This document shows positions 37,870-44,770 of a stretch of DNA of 64,000 bases, in pieces. Origin of the DNA: DATLGB01 sp963724135. GTDB taxonomy: Bacteria > Actinomycetota > Thermoleophilia > Solirubrobacterales > Solirubrobacteraceae. Under the pieces are notes generated by a model. It was given only the letters and a program-made list of their open reading frames with translations, did not search any database and was not told where the DNA came from. The DNA lies in assembly GCA_963724135.1 (NCBI GenBank), contig CAVRTA010000004.1:620001-684000 (forward strand), read 5' to 3'. Made by a program: the position numbers and the translations under genes. The first letter of the stretch is position 1. Every line of letters begins with the position of its first letter.

Positions 37870-38662
37870 TGCGCTGCGGCTGGTCGAGCTGCATCCAGTG
37901 GCTCGCGTCGTCGATGCGCTCGTAGCGCCAGCCTGTGCTGCAGACATCGCCTGAGGCGATCATCCGCTCCTCGGTGAGATAGTGGTCGCCGGTGCTCCAG
38001 AGGCCGAGTACGGGCACCTCGATCCGCGCCGGCCGCGGCGCCCCCGTCGCGCGTCGCAGCTCCAGCTGTGGTCCAAGGTTCGCCCGGTACCAATTCAGCG
38101 CTGCCGTCAGCCTTCCTGGGCGCGAGAGGTCCGCGATGTAGTCGTCCATGTCGCCGTCCTCGCGCAGCCAGCCGCGGAACAAGCTCCAGTCGTCTCGCTG
38201 CAACAGCTCTTCTGCGACCCCTTCGAACTGGAAGAGCAACTGGTACCAGGCCTTCTCCCGGTCCTCCATCGTGCGAGACCGGTAGGCGCTGGGGTGACCG
38301 ACCGACATCGCGACGAGGCTTCGGACCCGATCCGGATGGCGCTCAGCGAGCCACCAGCCGACCACCGCGCCGAAGTCGTGGGCAACGACGTCCGCCTGCT
38401 CCATTCCGAGCGCATCGAGTAGCGCAAGCATGTCGGCCGCGCTATGGGGGGCCGCGTAGTCCTCCACTGCGGCTGGCTGCTCGGACTCGCCGCGTCCCCG
38501 AAGGTCGGGCGCGACCGCTCTGAAACCGGCGGCCGTGAGAGCCGCGATCTGATGACGCCACAGCCGTGCCGTGTCCGGAAAGCCGTGAAGAAGCAGCACC
38601 GGCCGCCCCTGCCCTTCATCGAGTACGGCCAACTCGATCCCGTCGCCGGTCAGCCGCTTCAC
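37838..38662 (-). CDS. alpha/beta hydrolase (epoxide hydrolase-like)
   Basis: 274 residues. It has the oxyanion motif LLLHGFPDTARLW, the nucleophile elbow VVAHDFGAVVGWW with an Asp nucleophile rather than Ser, a cap domain with WYQLLFQFEGVAEELL, the acid in GLWSTGDHYL and the catalytic His in IDDASHWMQLDQP. The Asp nucleophile is the mark of epoxide hydrolases and haloalkane dehalogenases; HGFPDT favours epoxide hydrolase. Preceded 49 nt upstream by a copy of the leader repeat. Confidence 0.88.
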   Translation of the reverse strand: MKRLTGDGIELAVLDEGQGRPVLLLHGFPDTARLWRHQIAALTAAGFRAVAPDLRGRGESEQPAAVEDYAAPHSAADMLALLDALGMEQADVVAHDFGAVVGWWLAERHPDRVRSLVAMSVGHPSAYRSRTMEDREKAWYQLLFQFEGVAEELLQRDDWSLFRGWLREDGDMDDYIADLSRPGRLTAALNWYRANLGPQLELRRATGAPRPARIEVPVLGLWSTGDHYLTEERMIASGDVCSTGWRYERIDDASHWMQLDQPQRINELLLEFLA

Positions 38663-38711
38663 GCGCGACAGGTTAAGCGGCGCATCTGTGAAGGCCCCAT
38701 CCGCGGCGCCT

Positions 38712-38813
38712 CTACGCCGTCAGCAGCCTCCAACGTTCGAGCACTCGGCGATTCGAAGGTCGTCCCATAATTTCCATCGGTATCCGAGAACCCGCTCAAC
38801 GGAGCGGCTTCTC
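38712..38813 (-). repeat. leader repeat copy B (mini-ORF plus hairpin) upstream of the hydrolase
   Basis: The 87 nt at 38727-38813 align without gaps to 40410-40496, with roughly three quarters of positions identical. Reading the minus strand, a hairpin with a CCGCTC/GAGCGG core (38786-38813) is followed by an ATG at 38768 that opens an 18-codon frame, MGRPSNRRVLERWRLLTA, ending TAG at 38712. The hydrolase ATG lies 49 nt further on. The part 38711-38767 also matches copy C closely, with many third-codon-position differences. Confidence 0.8.
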
Positions 38814-38822
38814 CCTTCGGCC

Positions 38823-39605
38823 CTAGCTCCAGTTGCGGGTGTCCGCAACGAGGGCCTTGAGCATCAGCACGTCAAAGCCGTGGAACAAGACGCGGTAGCC
38901 GTCATCGATCAGCGCGCGCGACTGCTCAGGGCTCAGAGCGGCAGCCCCGAGCGCGACGCTGCGTGTGCTGGCCGCGTGCTCGATCGTTCGAATAGCGTCG
39001 AGGAACTCCGGTGCATCGAACTGGCCGTGGACACCTAGCGCCGTACTGAGATCGAACTGCGCGACGACAGCGCAGTCGACGCCTGGAACATCAAGGATCG
39101 CGTCGATGTTCGCCACGGCCTCGGCCGTCTCGATCAAGAGGCAGCAGACGGCGCTCCCGCCGAACGTGCCGGCGTAGTCCGAGAGCGGAACGCCCCACCG
39201 AGAGTGGGCGACGAACGGCCCCCAGCCTCGCTCTCCGTCAGGTGGATAGCGGAGTAGCGACACACATCGCTGAGCATCGGCTGCGGTACGAAGAAGCGGG
39301 AAGACGATGCCCTCCGCCCCCGCGTCGAGGGCGAACTTGACCTCGCGTTCGTCTATGCCGCCGACTCGGACCACCGGGGCGCAGCCGGTTCCCGCCGTGG
39401 CCGCCACCATGGCGTGCAGCGTCGCGCGTCCGATCGGCCCATGCTCGCGGTCGATCATCAGCAGGTCCGCGCCAGCGGCCGCCATCGCCTCTGTTACTAC
39501 GGCGGACGGGATCACGTTGATGAAACCGCGCAGAACCTCGTCGCCCGCCAATCGCTCTTTGAGATGCACGGACAGAACCTTGCAGATTGGGCCGAGCGGC
39601 CACAA
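38823..39605 (-). CDS. HpcH/HpaI aldolase / citrate lyase family protein
   Basis: 260 residues. A TIM-barrel class II aldolase: LLMIDREHGPIG carries the catalytic and metal region, VVRVGGIDEREVKFALDAGA and GIVFPLLRTAADAQ form the next strands, and LIETAEAVANIDAILDVPGVD contains the metal-binding Glu, with AQFDLSTALGV giving the Asp. Relatives cleave 4-hydroxy-2-oxo acids in aromatic catabolism. ATG 39605 may be a few codons early; a GTG at the start of VHLKERLAGDEVLRG is an alternative. A leader-repeat copy ends 34 nt upstream. Confidence 0.88.
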   Translation of the reverse strand: MWPLGPICKVLSVHLKERLAGDEVLRGFINVIPSAVVTEAMAAAGADLLMIDREHGPIGRATLHAMVAATAGTGCAPVVRVGGIDEREVKFALDAGAEGIVFPLLRTAADAQRCVSLLRYPPDGERGWGPFVAHSRWGVPLSDYAGTFGGSAVCCLLIETAEAVANIDAILDVPGVDCAVVAQFDLSTALGVHGQFDAPEFLDAIRTIEHAASTRSVALGAAALSPEQSRALIDDGYRVLFHGFDVLMLKALVADTRNWS

Positions 39606-39639
39606 CCAACCCAGCCCGACTCGGGCTGCGAACCGTGGG

Positions 39640-39696
39640 CTACACCGCCAGCGCCCGCAAGCGTTCGAGCACCCGGCGGTTCGAAAGTCGTCCCAG
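39640..39696 (-). repeat. leader repeat copy C upstream of the aldolase gene
   Basis: Minus-strand sequence matching copy B over the mini-ORF only: from CTG 39696 (where B and D have ATG) it reads GRLSNRRVLERLRALAV and stops at TAG 39640, the same length as B. The upstream hairpin half is absent. The aldolase start is 34 nt downstream. Confidence 0.75.
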
Positions 39697-39784
39697 GGGG
39701 TGAGTACGAGCTTCCGCTTCGAGGCTGAGGGGCAGCCGCTTCCGCCACAGCGCCATGGAGGCGCCGCGCGCTGCGCGACCGCCG

Positions 39785-40342
39785 TCAGCTCTGCCGCATG
39801 AACGGCTGCGTCATGTACAGCGCACGTCCGAAGACCTCATCTGGTACCCCCTGAACGGGCGGCTCGGTCGTGCTGAGCCACTTGAGCTCCAGGGTGTTGC
39901 CGTCCACGGACCATCGGTACCTGGTCTCGCCGGTTGCGTGGATCTTCGTGACTTTGTCGCCCTTCACGACATACTCGGCGTCGTAATCGATCTCCTCGCG
40001 CGGGCCGCTTCTCGGCTTGCCGTAGAGGTCCCATTCACCGTCGTGGAGGTCCAGGATCAGCGTGGTGCTGTCGGCGATCGGCGTGATGGGGCGGAAGCGC
40101 TCGATCCACTTCGCGAGGCCGTCCCGGCGCAATGTCGCGGCGACATCGCGCGGCGAGATGGAACCGGTCTGCCAAGTGCCTTCGAGAGGGGCCGTGGCGT
40201 CGGCCGCAGCGGTCTGGGTGGCCGTCGGTGTCTGGGCTTTCGACGTTGAGGTGCTCGCGTCCTCGTCCGAGCCGCAGCCGATAAGGAGCACCGCAACGCT
40301 CAGCGCGGCGAGCGTGATTCGGGGGAGGTAGACGCGGCGCAT
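39785..40342 (-). CDS. secreted lipoprotein, unknown function
   Basis: From ATG 40342 the 185-residue product has a type II signal peptide (RRVYLPRITLAALSVAVLL) ending in the lipobox LIGC, a Thr/Ala/Ser-rich linker, and a globular C-terminal domain with GTWQTGSISPRDVAATLRR, then LDLHDGEWDLYGKP and LELKWLSTTEPP, a beta-rich lipocalin-like pattern. I do not recognise a named family. The open frame upstream to 40423 runs through the leader repeat and is not used. A leader-repeat copy ends 46 nt upstream. Confidence 0.75.
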   Translation of the reverse strand: MRRVYLPRITLAALSVAVLLIGCGSDEDASTSTSKAQTPTATQTAAADATAPLEGTWQTGSISPRDVAATLRRDGLAKWIERFRPITPIADSTTLILDLHDGEWDLYGKPRSGPREEIDYDAEYVVKGDKVTKIHATGETRYRWSVDGNTLELKWLSTTEPPVQGVPDEVFGRALYMTQPFMRQS

Positions 40343-40388
40343 GTCACCTGTTCCTAGCTCCGAACCTACGAGAGCGAGAGGGAGGCTG

Positions 40389-40496
40389 TCAAGCGACGGA
40401 CGCGAGCACCCTCCAACCCTCAAGTACCTGAGGGTTCGACAATCGTCCCATAATGTCCACTGGTACTTGAGAAGCCGCTCACCGGAGCGGCTTCTT
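40389..40496 (-). repeat. leader repeat copy D (mini-ORF plus hairpin) upstream of the lipoprotein
   Basis: Minus strand: a perfect 10-11-bp hairpin (40470-40495, AGAAGCCGCTC...GAGCGGCTTCT on the + strand), then ATG 40451 opening the 20-codon frame MGRLSNPQVLEGWRVLASVA, stop TGA at 40389. Two further exact inverted repeats lie inside: CTCAAGTACC (40419-40428) with GGTACTTGAG (40462-40471), and AACCCTCA (40415-40422) with TGAGGGTT (40429-40436), so alternative foldings are possible. Confidence 0.8.
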
Positions 40497-40804
40497 GGTT
40501 TCGAGACGATCAGCGAGTCGAGCTGGGGCGCGTGGCGCCGGCGAGGTCACGGCCGGGGGTCGGCCACCTACCCGCGGCTCGCGACCCCGCCGGCGGACAT
40601 CCCAGCGGGCGACAACCGGATCCCAGCTGTCCGACCCGCCCGCGGTTCAACGGAACCGCGCTGTCGCATCCACGCGGAAGCGGTAGCGAGCGGTCGAACA
40701 GGTGAGTCGCCTAAGGGCTGAAATGTCGAGCACTTCGCGACACACGCACGTCGACCGCCGCTTCTGCATTGAGGCATTTGCGGAAGCGGTGTCGGCCAGC
40801 CCGC
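40497..40804. other. non-coding stretch between leader copies D and E
   Basis: About 300 bases without a convincing gene on either strand. It contains a perfect 8-bp hairpin at 40641-40660 that is the exact reverse complement of the one at 25172-25191. In the leader-gene pattern of the minus strand this is where a gene would be expected after fragment E. Confidence 0.45.
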
Positions 40805-40842
40805 CCAACCCTCAAGCGAGACATCGAGGGTTCGATAACCGA
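40805..40842 (-). repeat. leader repeat fragment E
   Basis: Minus strand shares TCGAACCCTC...CTTGAGGGTTGG with copy D, with a slightly longer loop between the CCCTC and GAGGG arms, and encodes RLSNP in the corresponding frame before an early stop. It begins only about 10 nt after the stop of the frameshifted secreted-protein relic at 40852. Confidence 0.6.
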
Positions 40843-40851
40843 TCGCGGCGG

Positions 40852-41298
40852 CTACTCGCAGAACTGGATGAAGGGAACGCCCATGAGGGTGATCCGCTTC
40901 GTGTCCACGTCGATCCCGAACTGGAACTTGCCACCGTCCCGCTTCGGAACATCAGCGAGCGTGAGGCCGAACATCTCCTCGGCTCCGGTGATGAACTGAC
41001 GTGGGAGAAAGCCGCCTTGATGTCGGCCTTGCGGTCGCCGAACCCGACGCCGGAGGCCTCCGCTCCGGATCGCAACTGCACGTTGTCGACGCGGCGCGGC
41101 GCTGAGCTCGCAGCCAGGCCGCTTGGGACCGACCGGTCCCCGTTCGCGCAGGGTGGAGAACTTCGCGCCGAGCTTGACACCGTCAACGCCATTGCGCGTG
41201 ACCTTCTCCGGGGTGGCCGCCATGGCCGGCACGGCCCACAGCCAACCTGCGGCAAGCGCACAAAGAGCGCAACCAGTACTGGTCCGGGCAGCGCACGT
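40852..41298 (-). pseudogene. secreted protein relic with two compensating frameshifts
   Basis: Three blocks in two frames read as one secreted protein. Frame one: a signal-like hydrophobic run GCALCALAAGWLWAVPAMAA, then EKVTRNGVDGVKLGAKFSTL and KRPGCELSA. Frame two: RRVDNVQLRSGAEASGVGFG and DRKADIKAAF. Frame one again: FITGAEEMFGLTLADVPK and DTKRITLMGVPFIQFCE, stop at 40852. Shifts lie near 41090 and 41005. No clean start codon precedes the signal-like segment. Either a decayed gene or an assembly with two indels. Confidence 0.65.
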
Positions 41299-41536
41299 GC
41301 GGCCAGCGCTACCTGGCGTTCTCGGATGATGGGATGCCGATCGGGAAGGGCTATCTCTCACTGGCCGGCCCGCCCGGCGTCGCGGCCGTCTTCGATGAGC
41401 GTCTTGCCCGAAGCCCGAGGGCGAGGCGTCGGGGGCGCGATCACCACGACCGTGCTCAATCGTGCCCCGGACGGCGAACGGGCAGCTCGTCGAGGAGTGG
41501 ATCGCGGTGGGCATCCCGCAGTAGTGCGATCCCCTC

Positions 41537-41563
41537 GGGAAGCCGCTCGGGCGGCGGCTTCCC
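41537..41563. terminator. 10-bp-stem hairpin
   Basis: A perfect GGGAAGCCGC/GCGGCTTCCC stem (41537-41546 with 41554-41563) and 7-base loop, 30 nt downstream of the SnoaL-like gene stop on the minus strand. A + strand frame ending VEEWIAVGIPQ stops at 41521-41523, just before it, but cannot be followed upstream as a gene. Confidence 0.6.
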
Positions 41564-41593
41564 GCGGTGAGTTCCTCTTGTCGTCGAAGCGGA

Positions 41594-41989
41594 TCAGGCG
41601 GGGCTCGGCTCGGGCAGCTGGCCGATCTGTGCCAGCAGGCTCATGACGTCGGCGATCTCCCACTCCTCCTCGATCCTGCCGTCGCGACACCGGCTGATCG
41701 CGAGACCGCTGAACTCGACGTCGTGACCGGTCACGTGCCGGCCGCGGAAGGTGCAGCGGCTCGCGACGTAGTCGTCCTCGGTGAACTGGTGGTCGACAGT
41801 GATGGTGAGGTCGGGAACCTGCGACCGGTAGCCCTGGACCATCTCGGCCAGGCCGTCAGCGCCGCGGATGCCCTCCGGATGCAGGACGTAGTCCTCGGAG
41901 ACGATGCCCGAGAGCGCGTCGAAGTTGCCGGCGGCCGCCTGCGCGAAGCAGTCGCGGACCAATGCCTTGTTCTGTTCATGTGTGCTCAT
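41594..41989 (-). CDS. SnoaL-like (NTF2-fold) protein
   Basis: 131 residues from ATG 41989 (STHEQNKALVRDCFAQAAAG). The SnoaL/NTF2 cone fold is indicated by ALSGIVSEDYVLHPEGIRGA, then DGLAEMVQGYRSQVPDLTIT, VASRCTFRGRHVTG and the final DGRIEEEWEIADVMSLLAQI. Members are ester cyclases of polyketide pathways or steroid-isomerase-like proteins; many stand-alone copies are unassigned. It follows a TPR-LuxR regulator by 56 nt on the same strand and may be its target. Confidence 0.87.
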   Translation of the reverse strand: MSTHEQNKALVRDCFAQAAAGNFDALSGIVSEDYVLHPEGIRGADGLAEMVQGYRSQVPDLTITVDHQFTEDDYVASRCTFRGRHVTGHDVEFSGLAISRCRDGRIEEEWEIADVMSLLAQIGQLPEPSPA

Positions 41990-42045
41990 GCCGAACAGCT
42001 TCGCGGCGGCAGGCCGGCACAGCATCGGTGGAACTACCTATCCGG

Positions 42046-43704
42046 CTACGTATCTTCTGACGACCGGCGTATCGCGTAGCCAGCGGCCTCGGAGCGGCTA
42101 CGAAGGTCGAGTTTGGAGAGGATGCTCGCAACGTGGTGTTCGGCCGTGCGCGTGCTGATCACCAGCCGCTCCGCGATCTGGGCATTCGAGCAGCCCTCCG
42201 CGAGTAGACCCAGCACTTCTTCTTCGCGACGCGTGAGCGACCTCGCCCCGCGGGGCCAGGTGCGTCCTCCCGTGGCACCGAGCATGCGTATCAGGCCAGC
42301 GGCTGCGTCCGCGTCGGGGCGTGCGCCGAGCCGCTCGAAGGTCGCGGCCGCCAGCTTGCCCTCATGGACGGCCGCCGCTGGAGCAGACGCTGCGAGCGCG
42401 CGCGCGAGCTCGAGCTGCGCCCGGGCCGCCTCGAGCGGCAGGTCCAGGGAAGCGAACAGCTCGACCGCGCGCTTGAGCTGTCCGACTGCGCGCTCATCGC
42501 CCTGTGCCGCCGCGACCCGCCCCTGTGCCAGAGCACCGCAGGCCTCGAGGCGTTCCGATCCCGACGCGTGTGCGATCGTGGCCAACCGGTCGGCGGCCTC
42601 CAGCGCTCGGGTCATGTCCCCGATTGCGAGCCGGGTCGCGATCAGGAGCTCGAGGGCGGGCGCGCCGGTTAGGTCGGCGAGTCCCGACCCTTCGGCGAGC
42701 AGCTCTCCGAGTTCGGAGGCAAGTGTCGCTTCACCTCGCACGAGCGCAATCGTGGCAGCCAGGCGCCGCGCGGTCGGATGCCACTCGCCGCCCTCAAGGA
42801 GACGCTCGGCCTCTTCGACCCGGCCCTGGCGTACGCGAAGCTCGGCCAGTCGCATGGCGGCGAACATCCGGTCGCCGCGGTATCCACGGTCAAACCCGTC
42901 GATGGCCGCCAGAAGCTCGGCCTCGGCCTCCGCCCAACGCCCCAGCGCGACGAGGATGCCGCCGTAGTGCGTCTGGCACATCGGCCGCACGAAGTCGGTC
43001 CACACGACATAGCGATCGACCATCGACAGCCAGTCCGTTGCCCGGCGCACATCGAGTGCCGCCTCACACGCGCTCAACAGCCGGCAGTAGATCTCTCCGA
43101 GGGCGAAGTGATCGCGGACCCGGCCCGCCGTGACGGCGGCCATCGCCTCGTCGAGCAGCCGCATGCCGTCCGCGATCCGACCGCCGACGACTTGCGCCTC
43201 GCCGAGGAGAGAGAGCCCCTCGATCTCGAGGTCCACATCGCCGTAGCGCCGACCGATCGCCAGCGCGGACACCGCCAGCCGCTCGCGTTCTGCCGGGTCG
43301 TGGGAGAACGGCGCCTGGAGAAGCAGCAGCCAGCCGTGCGCAGCAGTCTCCGCGGTGCCGTCGAGCACGGTCTCGGCGCGCTCCTTCCAGCCGAGAGCCG
43401 CGCTGAGGTTCCCGTGGTAGGTGGCGTACATGAACGTCAGCCAGATCGCGCTGTCCGACGCGGACGCGACCTGACCGGCTGCCTTGAACAGGTCGAATGC
43501 CCGTTCCCTGAGCTCGATCGCGCGCTCGTACTCGCGCTCGTACATCGCGACCTTGCTCAGCCCGGTCAGCGCGTCAGGGTGGTCGCCCGCGTCGAGCGCA
43601 CGCTCAAGACAGGCCCGCGCAGTGTCCCAATCCGCCGCGGCGATCGCTTGCTCTCCCGCGCGCAGCAGATCGTCCCGCGCCTGGGCCCCCATGGTCGTGA
43701 TCAT
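42046..43704 (-). CDS. TPR-containing LuxR-family transcriptional regulator
   Basis: 552 residues. Most of the chain is tetratricopeptide-like helical repeats (AADWDTARACLERALDAGDH, ERAIELRERAFDLFKAAGQV, ALGRWAEAEAELLAAIDGFD). Residues about 485-548 form the LuxR HTH: LTRREEEVLGLLAEGCSNAQ, IAERLVISTRTAEHHVASIL, KLDLRSRSEA. No NTPase (MalT/STAND) motif is present. It is a paralogue of the regulator at 49285-50946, with the same length and order. Signal unknown. Confidence 0.88.
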   Translation of the reverse strand: MITTMGAQARDDLLRAGEQAIAAADWDTARACLERALDAGDHPDALTGLSKVAMYEREYERAIELRERAFDLFKAAGQVASASDSAIWLTFMYATYHGNLSAALGWKERAETVLDGTAETAAHGWLLLLQAPFSHDPAERERLAVSALAIGRRYGDVDLEIEGLSLLGEAQVVGGRIADGMRLLDEAMAAVTAGRVRDHFALGEIYCRLLSACEAALDVRRATDWLSMVDRYVVWTDFVRPMCQTHYGGILVALGRWAEAEAELLAAIDGFDRGYRGDRMFAAMRLAELRVRQGRVEEAERLLEGGEWHPTARRLAATIALVRGEATLASELGELLAEGSGLADLTGAPALELLIATRLAIGDMTRALEAADRLATIAHASGSERLEACGALAQGRVAAAQGDERAVGQLKRAVELFASLDLPLEAARAQLELARALAASAPAAAVHEGKLAAATFERLGARPDADAAAGLIRMLGATGGRTWPRGARSLTRREEEVLGLLAEGCSNAQIAERLVISTRTAEHHVASILSKLDLRSRSEAAGYAIRRSSEDT

Positions 43705-43809
43705 GGCATCCCGGGCGGTACCGGAACATGACTCCAGAGGCCCTCGCCCAGAATCCCGGGATCTACGTGCTGCACCGGTAAGCCGTCTCGGTACTCGGGC
43801 GACGACAGG

Positions 43810-44763
43810 CTAGGAGCGCTTCGCCAGTTCGCGCTTGGCGATCCGGCGGAAGCGCAAGTACTTCCTGAAGTTCTCACGCAGGTGGGTGACGAAGCCGCCC
43901 TGCGGCACCTCGAAGCCGCCGACCACCCTGGCCGGTACGACTGACCAGCCGTCGTCGTCCTCCACCAGATCGCCTCGCACCTGGAAGTTGCGCTGCCAGG
44001 TGAAGTCGTCGGCGTGCTCGTGCACTGCGACGCAGGCCAGGCCGGACTGCATCGACGCGCCGGCCGGCTCCTCGAGCAGGATGATGCGCCGCGTTTCGCG
44101 GTCGACCCGTACCGGGACGCGAGCCGAGAAGGGGAAGCCGTCCGGTGCCACCAGCGAAACGACGGCGGTCGAGTAACGCGCGCCCAGGCGGTCGATCCGC
44201 TCGTCCCAATCCGGAACGTGTCGCCCGGGGTCTTGCTGCGACCGGCCGGGCGGCTCGTCGAGCGCCGGGCGGCCCTCCTCGACGTGCGCCTCGAACAGCT
44301 CCGGCTCGCGGGCCGCCCCGTCGCGCCACACCCATACGCGCTCCGGGCGGACCTTGACGTATATGCGGGTGAAGTACCAGTTGAAGAGACGCTGGACTGG
44401 CTTCGGCGGAAGCTTGTTCTCGATGGCGGGCAGTTTCTCGACGGATTCGCGCTCGTAGCGCTCCCGGTTCGCGTCGAGGTCGGTGTCGTCGACCTGGGCC
44501 GTGCCCTGGACGAGCACCATCGGCGGGCTCTCGAGGCCGCAGCCCCTGGGCTCGGAGAACAGCAATGACACACGCGGATTTCGCGCGGCGTCAGTCGCCT
44601 TCTTCGGGTAGCCGAGCCCGGTCGTCACGTCGATCGTCGCGTCGCCCGGCCGGTAGTACGGCGTGACCGGCCACGTGATCGGCTGGCCGCGTCCGTCGAC
44701 CGTCGTGTACTCGGTGGTGATGAAGCGGTCGAGGACCTGCTGGATGTCATCGGGCAGCAACAC
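43810..44763 (-). CDS. pyridoxamine 5'-phosphate oxidase-like flavin-binding protein
   Basis: 317 residues with a split-barrel PNPOx-type N-terminal domain: YTTVDGRGQPITWPVTPYYR, then TTGLGYPKKATDAARNPRVSLLFS and PPMVLVQGTAQVDD. The second half repeats a similar barrel outline (STAVVSLVAPDGFPFSARVP, IILLEEPAG), suggesting a duplicated fold. Such proteins bind FMN or F420 and reduce diverse substrates; a deazaflavin-dependent nitroreductase is 2 kb away. It begins 7 nt after the kinase gene on the same strand. Confidence 0.75.
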   Translation of the reverse strand: MLLPDDIQQVLDRFITTEYTTVDGRGQPITWPVTPYYRPGDATIDVTTGLGYPKKATDAARNPRVSLLFSEPRGCGLESPPMVLVQGTAQVDDTDLDANRERYERESVEKLPAIENKLPPKPVQRLFNWYFTRIYVKVRPERVWVWRDGAAREPELFEAHVEEGRPALDEPPGRSQQDPGRHVPDWDERIDRLGARYSTAVVSLVAPDGFPFSARVPVRVDRETRRIILLEEPAGASMQSGLACVAVHEHADDFTWQRNFQVRGDLVEDDDGWSVVPARVVGGFEVPQGGFVTHLRENFRKYLRFRRIAKRELAKRS

Positions 44764-44770
44764 GTGACGG

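Noticed and set aside
39680..39696. tRNA 3' end (GGTTCGAAAGTC followed by CCCA)
   Set aside because: The bases around the TTCGA do not form a 5-bp T-stem and no acceptor or anticodon arm lies upstream.
38712..40842. Integron attC interpretation of the leader repeats
   Set aside because: The GTTGGAG/GTTGGGC words at their ends recall the attC core and the array is co-directional, but no matching RYYYAAC inverse core or integron integrase is visible, so I do not call an integron.
41250..41523. Possible decayed + strand gene ending VEEWIAVGIPQ before a hairpin
   Set aside because: A fragment NQYWSGQRTCGQRYLAFSDD lies upstream in another frame, but the pieces cannot be joined into a recognisable protein and overlap the minus-strand relic.
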